Part shown: positions 18,145-27,586 of the stretch, piece by piece
Position numbering within the stretch: position 1 is the stretch's first letter
How the letters are laid out: the number at the start of each line of letters is the position of its first letter
Assembly (NCBI RefSeq): GCF_016464365.1
Contig: NZ_JADCUC010000007.1
Span: forward strand, 109,244-173,243
Direction: 5' to 3'
Source: Sandaracinobacteroides hominis
GTDB lineage: Bacteria > Pseudomonadota > Alphaproteobacteria > Sphingomonadales > Sphingomonadaceae
Length of the DNA: 64,000 bases
Translations under genes and position numbers: made by a program
Notes under the pieces: generated by a model
The model's input: the letters and a program-made list of their open reading frames with translations, nothing else
Told to the model about the DNA's origin: nothing
Databases searched by the model: none

Positions 18145-19392
18145 ATGACATTACCGCCCTCGCGCCGCCGGGCGATCTTTGCGCTGGTGCTCGCCGCCGG
18201 CATCCTGAACCTTGTCGACCGGCAGATCATCGCCGTGCTGAAGCCGGTGATTTCCGCCGATCTCGGCTGGACCGACGATGATTACGGCACGCTGGCCGCC
18301 TGGTTCCAGGGGGCAGCCGCCATCGCCTTCCTCGGCACCGGCTGGATCGCCGACAAGCTGGGGGTGAAATGGGCGAACCCGCTGGGCGTCGTTTCGTGGA
18401 GTCTCGCCGCCATCGCCCACGCCTGGGCCTTCACCATGGGCCAGTTCGCGGCCGTCCGCGCCGCGCTGGGCGCCACCGAGGCGATGGGAACCCCCACCGG
18501 CGTCAAGACCATCGCCACCATCTTCCCGCCGCACCTGCGCTCTACCGGCTTCGGCATCCTGAACGCGGTGAACAGCGTCGGCGCCATCCTCGCTCCGCTC
18601 GCCATCCCGCTGATCGCCGCCCTCTATGGCTGGCGCGCGGCGTTCGTCTTTGCCGGCCTGCTCGGCCTCGTCTGGGCGGCCTTCTGGCTGATCGCCACCC
18701 GGGGTGTCAGCTTCGAGGACACCCCCGAGGAAACCGCCGATGCCGCGCCCGAAGCCAGCGACTATGGCCCCATCGTGCAGGAGCGCCGCACCTGGGCGGT
18801 GGCGATTGCCAAGGTGCTTTCCGATTCCACCTGGTGGCTGCTGCTGTTCTGGATGCCGGATTTCTTCAACCGCCAGTTCGGGCTTTCCGGCACCGATCTG
18901 GGCCCGCCGCTCGCCGTCGCCTACACCGGCTCGGCCATAGGCTCGCTGCTGGCCGGCACCATCGCCTCGCGCCTGCTGGCGCAGGGGCACAGCGTGAACC
19001 GCGTGCGCAAGGGCGTGATGCTGGCGGCGGGCCTGTTGGTGCTGCCGATCCCGCTGGCGCTGTTTGCCGGCAATGTCTGGGGGGCAACGCTGATCCTCGC
19101 CGTGGCGCTCGCCGGGCATCAGGCCTTTTCCACCACCGTCTTCTCGCTGATCTCCGACATCGCCCCGCGCGAGAAGGTCGGCCGCGTCACCAGCTTCGGC
19201 GCCTTTTGCGGCAACATCGGCGGCATGGCGATCGTCAAGGTCGCCGGGCTCGTGCTGATGGCCGGGCTCGGCTATCTGCCGCTGTTCCTGTTCGCCAGCA
19301 TCTCCTACCTGCTGGCGGTCGGCTGGATCCACCTGCTGCTGCCCGAGATCCGCCGCGCGCCCGGCGCCGGCGGGCTGGCGGTCGGGCACTGA
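18145..19392 (+). CDS. MFS transporter (anion:cation symporter / hexuronate-type)
   Basis: A 415-residue inner-membrane protein with twelve predicted helices. It starts MTLPPSRRRAIFALVLAAG and has 'NLVDRQIIAVLKPVI', a loop 2-3 MFS motif variant 'GWIADKLGVKWANPLG', and 'GVKTIATIFPPHLRSTGFGILN', typical of the ACS (organic anion) family that includes ExuT-like hexuronate and phthalate carriers. It probably imports an acidic sugar or aromatic acid handled by the neighbouring Gfo/Idh, AKR and PhyH enzymes. It is 22 bases downstream of the PhyH gene. Substrate assignment is inference from family and context. Confidence 0.87.
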   Translation: MTLPPSRRRAIFALVLAAGILNLVDRQIIAVLKPVISADLGWTDDDYGTLAAWFQGAAAIAFLGTGWIADKLGVKWANPLGVVSWSLAAIAHAWAFTMGQFAAVRAALGATEAMGTPTGVKTIATIFPPHLRSTGFGILNAVNSVGAILAPLAIPLIAALYGWRAAFVFAGLLGLVWAAFWLIATRGVSFEDTPEETADAAPEASDYGPIVQERRTWAVAIAKVLSDSTWWLLLFWMPDFFNRQFGLSGTDLGPPLAVAYTGSAIGSLLAGTIASRLLAQGHSVNRVRKGVMLAAGLLVLPIPLALFAGNVWGATLILAVALAGHQAFSTTVFSLISDIAPREKVGRVTSFGAFCGNIGGMAIVKVAGLVLMAGLGYLPLFLFASISYLLAVGWIHLLLPEIRRAPGAGGLAVGH

Positions 19393-19529
19393 TGGAAAGG
19401 CCGGTCTTCGTAAAATTGCGACGAAAGAAGCGCCTGCGAGGTCGAAAGTTAATATTATTTAGACAAGTGATTTGGTAGAGTTATCGCCTTCGAGCCCGCG
19501 GCCGACAGAGCCGCCCGAAGGATCAGGGA
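19393..19529 (+). promoter_or_regulatory. AT-rich leader upstream of TonB receptor
   Basis: These 137 bases separate the MFS gene from the TonB receptor and contain the only strongly AT-rich patch in this part of the window (19448-19480, 'ttaatattatttagacaag'), a likely promoter region for the receptor. I could not assign -35/-10 boxes with confidence. Confidence 0.35.
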
Positions 19530-21803
19530 GTGAAAGACATGCGCACTGAAACCGGACAACCGCTTCGCCTGGCCTTGCTGGCAGGTATCGCCGCCGTTTC
19601 CGCCCCCGCCCTTGCCGCCGATCCGGCCGCTGACCCGGGCAACGAAGGCGACATCGTCGTCACCGCCCGCTTCCGCACGGAATCCCTGACCGACGTGCCG
19701 ATCGCCATCACCGCCGTGCAGGGCGAGGACATGGCCCAGCGCGGGCTTTCCAACATCCAGGATCTTTCCCGCTCGGTACCGACGCTCGATTTCCGCGCCG
19801 GTTCCTCGAACAAGGATCGCTCCTCGTTCATCCGCGGCGTCGGCACCATCACCACCTCGCCCGGCGTCGAGCCATCGGTGGCGACCGTGGTCGACGGCGT
19901 CGTGCTGGCCCGCCCCGGCCAGTCGACTCTGGACCTGCTGGATGTGCAGCGGATCGAAATCCTGCGCGGGCCGCAGGGCACGCTGTTCGGCAAGAATGCA
20001 TCGGCCGGTGTCATCAGCATCGTCTCGCGCGATCCGTCGCAGACCTTCGGCGGCAATGCGCTGGCAAGCTGGTTCGAGGGCAATGAGTGGCGCCTGAAGG
20101 CGACCGTTACCGGCCCGATCGACGACGAGGTCAGCTATCTGCTCACCGGCCTCGTCTCGCAGTATGACGGCAATGTCCGCAACATAAAGACCGACGAGGA
20201 CGTCAACGGCTATGAGCGGCGCGGCGTGCGTGGCAAGCTTCGCTATTCCCCGGCGCCGAACGTCAACTTCACCCTCGCCGGCGACTGGGCCTACGCCTAT
20301 GAAAACGTCCCCACCGGCGTCTTCATCTCCACCCAGCGCGTCGCCTTCCCCAGCGGCGCCATCAGCCAGAACCCTGCGCTCGCCGGCGTCCTCGCCTCCG
20401 AAGGCATCACCCCCGGCCTCAACAACAGGGAAGTCAGCCCCAGCTTCAACGCCGACGTGCGCGACAAGAACGGCGGCCTGTCCTTCACCGCCGACGTGGC
20501 CCTGGGCGACTACACCCTCACCTCGATCACGGCCAAGCGCTGGTGGGACAATGTCCAGCATCAGGATTGGGATTCCACCGGAACGCTCGCCGTCGGCGTG
20601 CCCGCAGGCGAGGATCTCGGCCGCGTCGCTTCCAACCAATTCTCTCAGGAACTCCGCCTCTCCTCGCCGGAGGGCCAGTTCATCGACTATGTGGTTGGCC
20701 TTTATTATTTCACCACCGTCGCCCGCGAGCGCTACCAGCGCGACGTCACCCAGCTGATCGGTGGCAACCAGATCCGGAACAGCGGGGTCGCCAACTATCG
20801 CACCGAGCTCAGGAACTACTCCGTGTTCGGCGAAGCCAACATCAACTTCACCGAGCAGTTCCGCGCCATCGTCGGCGGTCGCCTGATCCGCGACGAGCTG
20901 AACTACAACCACGCCCGCGTCTCCGACACGGCAACGGGCGTCGCCGGCATCCGCCCGAGCTTTTCGAGTTCCGGCAGCACCAGCGCCACCGACTATTCCG
21001 CGCGCCTCGGCCTGCAGTACGACATCTCCGACCGCATCAACGCCTATGGCACCTGGTCGCGCGGCTACAAGGGCCCGGCCTACAACGTCTTCTTCAACAT
21101 GCAGGCCTTCGACGTGAACCCGCTGGACCCGGAAACCTCCAGCAGCTTCGAGATCGGCCTGAAGGGTTCCGCCTTCGACAATCTCGTCAGCTTCTCGGTG
21201 GCGGGCTACATCACCAAGTTCACCGGCTTCCAGGCGAACTTCCAGGACGAGTATCTGGGAACGCTCGTCACCCGTCTTATCAACGCGGGCGATGTCTCCA
21301 CGCGCGGCATCGATGCCGACTTCACCGTCCGCCCGCTGGAGGGCCTGCAGCTCTCCGGCGCAGTCGCCTATACCAAGGCCCGCATCGACCAGTTCAACTG
21401 CCCGGCCAACGGCGTCAACTGCGCCGATGCCAGCGGCAACGCTTATGTGAACGGCCACCCGCTGCCCTTCGCGCCGGACTGGAAGTTCAACCTGGACGGC
21501 AGCTACAGCTTCCCCGTCTCCGACAGCTTCGACCTGGAGCTGCAGTCGGACTTCACCTGGCGCAGCGACACGCAATTCTCCATCACCCAGACGCCGGACA
21601 CGGTGCAGCCCGCCTATGGCATCTGGAACGCCTCGGTCGCGATCCTGGCCGATGGTGGCTGGTCGGTTCGCGGCGTGGTGAAGAACATCGCCAACCAGCA
21701 CTATAGCCCGGCAATCGCCTATGGCTCGGTGGCGGGCGTCTCGCGCTTCGTCCCGCGCGACAACGACCGCTTCTTCGGCGTGATCGGCAGCGTCAACTTC
21801 TGA
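19530..21803 (+). CDS. TonB-dependent receptor
   Basis: The 757-residue outer-membrane receptor has a signal peptide (to about residue 30, 'VSAPALAA'), a TonB-box-like 'DIVVTARFRTESLTDVP', a plug domain with 'QRIEILRGPQGTLFGKNASAG', and a 22-strand barrel ending in 'GVIGSVNF' with the terminal Phe needed for BAM insertion. Such sphingomonad receptors import sugars, aromatics or other substrates rather than only siderophores. The start is GTG 19530, 7 bases after 'AAGGATC'; ATG 19539 is an alternative. It follows the Gfo/Idh-AKR-PhyH-MFS set and probably supplies its substrate. Confidence 0.92.
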   Translation: MKDMRTETGQPLRLALLAGIAAVSAPALAADPAADPGNEGDIVVTARFRTESLTDVPIAITAVQGEDMAQRGLSNIQDLSRSVPTLDFRAGSSNKDRSSFIRGVGTITTSPGVEPSVATVVDGVVLARPGQSTLDLLDVQRIEILRGPQGTLFGKNASAGVISIVSRDPSQTFGGNALASWFEGNEWRLKATVTGPIDDEVSYLLTGLVSQYDGNVRNIKTDEDVNGYERRGVRGKLRYSPAPNVNFTLAGDWAYAYENVPTGVFISTQRVAFPSGAISQNPALAGVLASEGITPGLNNREVSPSFNADVRDKNGGLSFTADVALGDYTLTSITAKRWWDNVQHQDWDSTGTLAVGVPAGEDLGRVASNQFSQELRLSSPEGQFIDYVVGLYYFTTVARERYQRDVTQLIGGNQIRNSGVANYRTELRNYSVFGEANINFTEQFRAIVGGRLIRDELNYNHARVSDTATGVAGIRPSFSSSGSTSATDYSARLGLQYDISDRINAYGTWSRGYKGPAYNVFFNMQAFDVNPLDPETSSSFEIGLKGSAFDNLVSFSVAGYITKFTGFQANFQDEYLGTLVTRLINAGDVSTRGIDADFTVRPLEGLQLSGAVAYTKARIDQFNCPANGVNCADASGNAYVNGHPLPFAPDWKFNLDGSYSFPVSDSFDLELQSDFTWRSDTQFSITQTPDTVQPAYGIWNASVAILADGGWSVRGVVKNIANQHYSPAIAYGSVAGVSRFVPRDNDRFFGVIGSVNF

Positions 21804-21827
21804 GCAGGCGGCCGGCGAAGGGCTTTA

Positions 21828-21866
21828 GATCTCGCCTGGATCTCGCCTATATCTCGCCTAGATCTC
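21828..21866. repeat. 11-bp tandem repeat (gatctcgccta, three and a half copies)
   Basis: Units at 21828-21838, 21839-21849 and 21850-21860 differ by one or two bases; a partial fourth follows at 21861. It sits between the convergent TonB receptor and MDR dehydrogenase genes and includes the dehydrogenase stop codon (21858-21860), so copy number changes would alter its last codons. Confidence 0.75.
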
Positions 21867-22862
21867 TACGCAGATCTTGCCGAAATGCGTGCCGGATTCC
21901 TGGTGGCGGAACGCTGCGCCCAGCTCCGCCAGCGGGAAGCTCCGGTCGATCACCGGGCGGATGCCGTTCGCCTCGACGGCGCGCACCATGTCCTGCTGGT
22001 CCCGCCGGCAGCCCACGGTGATACCGATCAGCCGGATCTGCTTGCCCATGATCTGCACCGTCGGGATCGGCCCGCCAAAGCCCGCCAGCACACCGATCAG
22101 GCTGATATGCCCGCCGATCCGCGCAGCGGTGATGCTCTCGGGCAACGTTCCCGACCCGCCGATTTCGACGACATGGTCGACACCCCGGCCCAGCTTCTTC
22201 ACGGCCTCCGCGCCCCAGCCCGGCGTCGACTTGTAGTTGAGGAGGATATCGGCCCCCATCGCCTTAAGCCGTTCCAGCTTTTCGTCGCTGGACGAGGTGG
22301 CGATCACCGTCGCCCCCATCGCCTTGGCGAATTGCAGCGCAAAGATCGAAACCCCGCCGGTGCCCTGCACCAGCACGCTGTCGCCGGCCTTCAGCCCGCC
22401 TTCGGTCACCAGCGCCCGCCAGGCCGTCAGCCCGGCGCAGGTCAGCGTCGCGCCCTCGGCATGGCTCCAGCCCTTCGGCGCATGGGTGAAGGCGCTGACC
22501 GGACCGCGGAAGAATTCACAGGCAAAGCCATCCGCCCCGTCGCCCGGCACATCGCGAAATCCGCCGTCGATCGGCGGCCCGCCCGGCCAGCTCGGGAAAA
22601 AGGTGGAAATCACCGAGTCGCCCACGGCAAACTCGGTCACGCCCTCGCCCACGGCGACCACTTCACCGCCGCCGTCCGACATCGGAATGCGCCCGTCCGG
22701 CGTCGGGATGCCGCCCACCACCACGATATAGTCGTGATAGTTGAGGCTGGACGCCTTCACCCGCACCAGCACTTCACCGCGTGCCGGGGCACCCGGCTCC
22801 ACCAGCTCCTCCAGCTTCAGATTGTCGATGCCAGCGGGGTGGCGCAGCCGGATCGCCTTCAT
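21858..22862 (-). CDS. Medium-chain dehydrogenase/reductase, NAD(P)-dependent alcohol dehydrogenase / quinone-reductase type
   Basis: A 334-residue MDR enzyme starting MKAIRLRHPAGIDNLKLEELV. It has a GroES-like N-domain with 'VKASSLNYHDYIVVVG' (no Cys zinc ligand where zinc ADHs have one), 'GVTEFAVGDSVI', and a Rossmann domain with 'GDSVLVQGTGGVSIFALQFAKAMGATVIATSSSDEK'. It lacks the four-Cys structural zinc cluster, so it is probably a zinc-free quinone-oxidoreductase-like or enoyl reductase enzyme, despite the usual 'zinc-dependent ADH' naming. The start at 22862 lies one base after the stop of the nitronate-monooxygenase-like gene, so the two form an operon. Confidence 0.85.
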   Translation of the reverse strand: MKAIRLRHPAGIDNLKLEELVEPGAPARGEVLVRVKASSLNYHDYIVVVGGIPTPDGRIPMSDGGGEVVAVGEGVTEFAVGDSVISTFFPSWPGGPPIDGGFRDVPGDGADGFACEFFRGPVSAFTHAPKGWSHAEGATLTCAGLTAWRALVTEGGLKAGDSVLVQGTGGVSIFALQFAKAMGATVIATSSSDEKLERLKAMGADILLNYKSTPGWGAEAVKKLGRGVDHVVEIGGSGTLPESITAARIGGHISLIGVLAGFGGPIPTVQIMGKQIRLIGITVGCRRDQQDMVRAVEANGIRPVIDRSFPLAELGAAFRHQESGTHFGKICVEI

Positions 22863-22863
22863 C

Positions 22864-23871
22864 TCAGGCCGCCTTCGTCTTGGCGGCCGGGTTGCGGAAT
22901 CCTGCCAGCCGCTGGTCCAGGATCGCATCCGCCTCGGCGATGATGCGGTCGATCAGCTCCTTGCAGGTGGGGATGTCGTGGATCAGCCCCTGCACCATCC
23001 CGGCCCAGAACACCCCGGCGGAAAGGTCGCCGGTTTCCAGCAGCACCTTGCCGGCAGCCCCCGCCACCAGCTCGCGCACATCCTCGAACTTCGCGTCCGG
23101 GTTCTTCAGACGGCGCACCACCTCGTCGGAGACATCGCTCTTCCCGACGCGGGCGGTGTTGTGGAAGTTGCGGAAAATGAGGTGCGAGCCGCGCTCGTCA
23201 TTCTCCACATATTTCGCCTTCACATTGTCGTGGATCGGCGCCTCCTTGGTGGCGCAGAAGCGCGTGCCCATGTTGATGCCCTCGGCGCCCAGCGCCAGCG
23301 CCGCCACAAGGCCGCGCCCGTCGCCGAAACCGCCCGACGCGAGCATCGGAATCTTCACCTTGTCGGCCGCCGCCGGGATCAGGATCAGGCCGGGGATGTC
23401 ATCCTCGCCCGGATGGCCCGCGCACTCGAAACCGTCGATCGAAATCACGTCCACGCCCTTGCGCTCGGCCGACAGCGCGTGGCGGACAGCGGTGCACTTG
23501 TGCAGGATCACGGTGCCGGGCACCGACTTCACTACTTCCCACACTTCGGAAACCGCCTGCGTGCCCGCCGTCTCGAAGATGCGCACGCCCGCATCCAGCG
23601 CCGCCTTGGCATAGCCGACATAATCGGGCGACATCGTCGTCGGGAACACGGTCACGTTCACGCCGAATGGCTTCGATGTCATGCTGCGGCAGCGCTCGAT
23701 CTCCGCCGAAAGCGCCTGCGGCGACGGCTGCGTCAGCGCCGTCAGCAATCCCAGCCCGCCGGCGTTGGAAACGGCGGAGGCCAGCTCCGCCACGCCCACG
23801 GACTGCATGCCGCCCTGCACGATCGGATGCTCAATTCCCAGCATCTCGGTGATGCGCGTCGTGAATGCCAT
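22864..23871 (-). CDS. NAD(P)H-dependent flavin oxidoreductase / nitronate monooxygenase family
   Basis: This 335-residue FMN TIM-barrel begins MAFTTRITEMLGIEHPIVQGGMQSVG. It has the glycine-rich FMN-phosphate segments 'PMLASGGFGDGRGLVAALALGAEGINMGTRFCATKEAPIH' and 'SIDGFECAGHPGEDD' (the His of the 2-nitropropane dioxygenase family). Class II nitronate monooxygenases and NAD(P)H:quinone reductases both belong here; many sphingomonad copies sit in catabolic regions and may act as quinone or enoyl reductases. It is first in a two-gene operon with the MDR dehydrogenase. The exact substrate is open. Confidence 0.87.
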   Translation of the reverse strand: MAFTTRITEMLGIEHPIVQGGMQSVGVAELASAVSNAGGLGLLTALTQPSPQALSAEIERCRSMTSKPFGVNVTVFPTTMSPDYVGYAKAALDAGVRIFETAGTQAVSEVWEVVKSVPGTVILHKCTAVRHALSAERKGVDVISIDGFECAGHPGEDDIPGLILIPAAADKVKIPMLASGGFGDGRGLVAALALGAEGINMGTRFCATKEAPIHDNVKAKYVENDERGSHLIFRNFHNTARVGKSDVSDEVVRRLKNPDAKFEDVRELVAGAAGKVLLETGDLSAGVFWAGMVQGLIHDIPTCKELIDRIIAEADAILDQRLAGFRNPAAKTKAA

Positions 23872-23987
23872 GTTGCTTCTCCCGCTATTTCGGATTCCAT
23901 TCGGATTCGACATGCCGAAAAAGCGAGGCCAAGCCTGCCTGTGGATTCGGACAGCCCGCCCCCGGCCCTGCCGGGGGCGGGCCGCCT

Positions 23988-26360
23988 CTATTGCCGCGCC
24001 ATCGCAGCCTTCAGATAGGCCTCGATCACCTGCTCCTTGTCCTCCAGCGGCTCGCCCGTCACGTCCACCAGCGCCTTGTGAATGGTGCCGGCATATCTGA
24101 ACGGTGGCAGATATTCGTCCGCCAGCATCACCGGCGACCCATTGTCGCTTCCCACCGAGACGCCCGCGCCCAGCCCCAGCGACAGCGGGATGGTGACATC
24201 CACCTCGCCCTCGCCCACCTGCCTGCCGTCGACAAACAGCTTGATGTTGGCGGGGGTCCCCTTGCCCTGCATCACGTCGGCAGGGCCGGTCGGCGTGAAC
24301 TCGAAGCTCAGCACATGCTGCCCGGCCGGCACCGCACTTGCGGCCTGCACCTTGAAGCGCCGGTCGGCGACATAGTTGTAGCCATAGCTGAGCTTGCCGT
24401 CCTTCACATAGAAGACAAACCCGCCGTCATTGCCGCCCATGGTGAACAGCGCGCCGTCGGCGCCGCCCTCGGGCACCGTTGCGTGCACCGACACGCTGTG
24501 GGCCACGTTCAGCACGCGCGGGGCCGCACTGCCCGGTATCACCTGGGTGTTCGGGTAATAGACGTATTTCGTACGGCCAACGGCGATCTGCGGCCGCGAC
24601 TCGCCGAAGCGGAGCGTGCCCCGGCTGTCGATGGGGAAGACTTTGTACTTGCCGGCCTCGGCATACCACATGCCGATCATCTCGATCAGCCGGGCCTTTT
24701 CGCTGGCGGCCAGATCGTTGGTTTCGGCCGGGTCCTTGCTCAGGTCGTACAGCTCCCAACTTTCCGCATCGAGCTTCGTCAGCATGTCCTTGTCGATCGG
24801 CGCGCCGAAGAAGCGGCCGCTTTCCGTGAACGACGTCCCCGGCCAGGGGCAAACCGCGCGCCAGCCGTCGTGATAGAGCGAGCGGTGGCCGAACATCTCG
24901 AAATATTGCGTGCGGTGCAGCCCCTCGGCCTTGGCATCGTCGAACGTATTGCGCAGGCTGAAGCCCTCTATCGGCGACTGGGTGATGCCCTTGATGGCGG
25001 CCGGTGGGGTCACCCCGGCGCAGTCCAGCGCGGTCGGCACCAGGTCGATCGCGTGGCAGAACTGGGTGCGCACCTCGCCCTTCGCCTTGATGCCCTTGGG
25101 CCAGCTGACGATGAACGGGTCCGAGACGCCGCCCCGATAGGTTTCGCGCTTCCAGCGGCGGAACGGAACATTGCCGGCGTGCGTCCAGCCCCAGGGGAAA
25201 TGGTTGAAGAATTTGGGGCCGCCGATCTCGTCGATCGCCGCCAGGTTCTGCTCCAGGCTGTCGGGCACGTTGTTGAAGAACTTGTTCTCGTTCACCGAAC
25301 CCGTCGGACCGCCTTCCGAGCTGGAGCCATTGTCGGATACCAGCAGGATCAGCGTGTTGTCATACTCGCCGATCTCTTTCAGGAAGCCGATCAGCTCGCC
25401 CAGATAATGGTCGGTGTGCTCCAGGAAGCCGGCGAACACCTCCATCATCCGCGCATACAGCCGGCGCTCGTCGGCAGAAAGCTTGCCCCAGTCCTGCACA
25501 TCGGGGTCGTGGCCCGACAGCACCGCGTCCTTGGCGATCAGCCCCATCTGCTTTTGCCGCGCGAAGGCCTTTTCGCGGTAGGCGTCCCAGCCGTCGTCGA
25601 ACTGGCCCTTGTACTTGTCCGCCCATTCCTTCGGCACATGGTGGGGGGCGTGCTGGGCGCCGGTGCAGAAATACATGAAGAACGGCTTGTCGGGCGCGAC
25701 CTGCTTCGAATCGGCGATCATGCTCTTCGCTTTTTCCATCAGGTCCGGGGTCAGGTGATAGCCTTCCTCCGGCGTCTTCTCGGGCTCCACCTGGGTGTTG
25801 TCCCGCACCAGCTCGGGATAATATTGGTGCGTGTCGCCCCCCATGAAGCCATAAAATCGCTCGAACCCGCGGCCCAGCGGCCAGCGGCTATAGGGGCCGG
25901 CGGCGGATGTCTGCTCCGTCGGCGTCAGGTGCCACTTGCCGATCGCATAGGTGTTGTAGCCCTGCTCCAGCAGGATTTCCGAGATGAAGCCGTTCTCGAA
26001 CGGGATGATGCCGTTGCCGCCCGGAAAACCGGTGGAACCCTCGGTGATGCACGACATGCCGTTGGAGTGGTGGTTGCGACCGTTGATAAAGCACGACCGC
26101 GAGGGCGAGCACAGCGCTGTGGTATGCATGTTGGCATAGCGCAGCCCGTCGGCCGCCAGCGCATCGATGTTGGGCGTGTGGATCGGGCTTCCATAGCAGC
26201 CCAGATGGCCGAAACCGGTATCGTCGAGAACGACGAACAGGATATTCGGCGCCCCCGCCCTCGCCCGCAGCGGTTCCGGCCATGCCGGTTCGGAAACGTC
26301 GAACGTGCGCCCGATGACGCCATTGAACGCCTGCCCGGCCTTATACTCTTTCAGTGCCAT
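23988..26360 (-). CDS. Arylsulfatase (formylglycine-dependent sulfatase)
   Basis: A 790-residue sulfatase. The metal site begins 'ILFVVLDDTGFGHLGCYG' (Asp46-Asp47) and the active-site motif is 'CSPSR' at 84-88, whose Cys84 is converted to formylglycine by a maturase not encoded in this window. 'GKWHLTP' and 'LILLVSDNGSSSEGG' complete the site. The C-terminal 200 residues form a beta-rich accessory region. No clear signal peptide is seen, so it may be cytosolic like Pseudomonas AtsA, which it resembles in size and layout. It releases sulfate from alkyl or aryl sulfate esters. It is divergent from an AraC regulator (26505), a likely controller. 'GAGGGGACTGAGGC' precedes the ATG. Confidence 0.93.
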   Translation of the reverse strand: MALKEYKAGQAFNGVIGRTFDVSEPAWPEPLRARAGAPNILFVVLDDTGFGHLGCYGSPIHTPNIDALAADGLRYANMHTTALCSPSRSCFINGRNHHSNGMSCITEGSTGFPGGNGIIPFENGFISEILLEQGYNTYAIGKWHLTPTEQTSAAGPYSRWPLGRGFERFYGFMGGDTHQYYPELVRDNTQVEPEKTPEEGYHLTPDLMEKAKSMIADSKQVAPDKPFFMYFCTGAQHAPHHVPKEWADKYKGQFDDGWDAYREKAFARQKQMGLIAKDAVLSGHDPDVQDWGKLSADERRLYARMMEVFAGFLEHTDHYLGELIGFLKEIGEYDNTLILLVSDNGSSSEGGPTGSVNENKFFNNVPDSLEQNLAAIDEIGGPKFFNHFPWGWTHAGNVPFRRWKRETYRGGVSDPFIVSWPKGIKAKGEVRTQFCHAIDLVPTALDCAGVTPPAAIKGITQSPIEGFSLRNTFDDAKAEGLHRTQYFEMFGHRSLYHDGWRAVCPWPGTSFTESGRFFGAPIDKDMLTKLDAESWELYDLSKDPAETNDLAASEKARLIEMIGMWYAEAGKYKVFPIDSRGTLRFGESRPQIAVGRTKYVYYPNTQVIPGSAAPRVLNVAHSVSVHATVPEGGADGALFTMGGNDGGFVFYVKDGKLSYGYNYVADRRFKVQAASAVPAGQHVLSFEFTPTGPADVMQGKGTPANIKLFVDGRQVGEGEVDVTIPLSLGLGAGVSVGSDNGSPVMLADEYLPPFRYAGTIHKALVDVTGEPLEDKEQVIEAYLKAAMARQ

Positions 26361-26504
26361 GCCTCAGTCCCCTCTCTGCAAGCTGTGCTGCGGAACCCCA
26401 TGGAACATCTGCCGGCGCCCGTCCGTACCCGCCCTGCTTGCCCGCAGTTCCGGTTGGGGCCATATCGTATCGCCACATCTTCCGCTTCGGTTTGGAGGAC
26501 AAAA

Positions 26505-27539
26505 TTGCAGCCGCAACCGGGGGTACGGCCACAATTCCATGTGCATCAGGGCGGAATGCAGCGCGCCGGCCTCTTCTCTGCGCTCCCCGGCCTCCTGCGG
26601 GAAATGGGGTGCGATCCCGACGCCCTCCTCGCAGCCGCGGGCTTTGCGGTCGACGGCTTCGGGCCAGAGACACTGGCGCCGATGGGGAATTTCCTGCGTC
26701 TGATGGAAGGGGCCGCGGCTGCCGCCAATTGCCCCGATCTGGGGCTGCGTATCGGCCTGCGCTACGAGCTGCACCACCATGGGCTTATCGGGGCGCTGAT
26801 GCAGACCGCGCCCACCCTGCACCGCGCGCTCCTGGATCTCGTCACCTGGCAGCCCGGATACTCCAGCGGCGCCATCGTCTATCTGCGACCGGAAGGCGAA
26901 GGTGCGCTTCTGGGTTATGGCACGTATGACCGCGGACCGGTCAGCAGCAGCCACCTGCTGCACCTCGCGATGGGCAACGGCATCCGCATGATCGAGCTGT
27001 TGACCGCGGGCAAGGCGACTCCGGGGGATCTGAACCTGGCCTGTCGGCCGATGGACGGCGTTGCCCGGCCGGCGCTGCCGTTGCGCTACAACCAGCAGCA
27101 GACCTGCATCGTGCTGGATCGGGAGGCGTTGCGCACCCCGGTCGTTACCGCCGATCCGGAGAGGCGCTTGCGGCTGCTGCTGCAGATGGAGGCCATGCCG
27201 GGCCTGCGTCTGGGCACGACCGCTGCCCGGGTCCGTCACCGGCTGCGGCCGCTGATCCAGTCGCACCAGCCCGGCATGGCGGCGGTTGCCGCCGAGATGG
27301 GGCTGCACCCGCGGACGTTGCGGCGGCGGCTGGCGGCCGAAGGCGAACGGTTCGAGGACATTCTGGACGATGTGCGCCTGTCGCTGGCGCAGGAACTGCT
27401 GGAGCTGACCGACATTCCCACCAGCGATATCGCCGATGCGCTGGCCTATGCCGCGCCCGGGATCCTGTCCGACGCCTTCCGCCGCTGGAGCGGCTGTTCC
27501 CCCTCCGCCTGGCGCGCGGCCTCCCGATTCCCACAGTAG
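26505..27539 (+). CDS. AraC-family transcriptional regulator (arabinose-binding-domain type)
   Basis: A 344-residue regulator: an N-terminal ligand-sensing domain of the AraC_arabinose_bd/OruR type ('LGLRIGLRYELHHHGLIGALMQTAPTL', 'ALPLRYNQQQTCI') and a C-terminal double helix-turn-helix ('AAEMGLHPRTLRRRLAAEG', 'TDIPTSDIADALAYAAPGILSDAFRRWSGCSPSAWR'). The start is TTG 26505: GGAGG lies 6 bases before it, whereas ATG 26556 has no ribosome site. It is divergent from the arylsulfatase with 144 bases between, and upstream of a thiolase on its own strand. It probably senses a substrate or product of the sulfatase; the ligand is unknown. Confidence 0.85.
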   Translation: MQPQPGVRPQFHVHQGGMQRAGLFSALPGLLREMGCDPDALLAAAGFAVDGFGPETLAPMGNFLRLMEGAAAAANCPDLGLRIGLRYELHHHGLIGALMQTAPTLHRALLDLVTWQPGYSSGAIVYLRPEGEGALLGYGTYDRGPVSSSHLLHLAMGNGIRMIELLTAGKATPGDLNLACRPMDGVARPALPLRYNQQQTCIVLDREALRTPVVTADPERRLRLLLQMEAMPGLRLGTTAARVRHRLRPLIQSHQPGMAAVAAEMGLHPRTLRRRLAAEGERFEDILDDVRLSLAQELLELTDIPTSDIADALAYAAPGILSDAFRRWSGCSPSAWRAASRFPQ

Positions 27540-27586
27540 AGGCTTTCGCGCGGAGGCTTATCGGTCTCCGCCGAAGGAGAATACAG

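Noticed and set aside
19455..21701. 748-codon open frame antisense to the TonB receptor gene
   Set aside because: It is the mirror of a high-GC coding frame, reads as low-complexity Gly/Ala/Val/Arg with no domain, and has no ribosome site.
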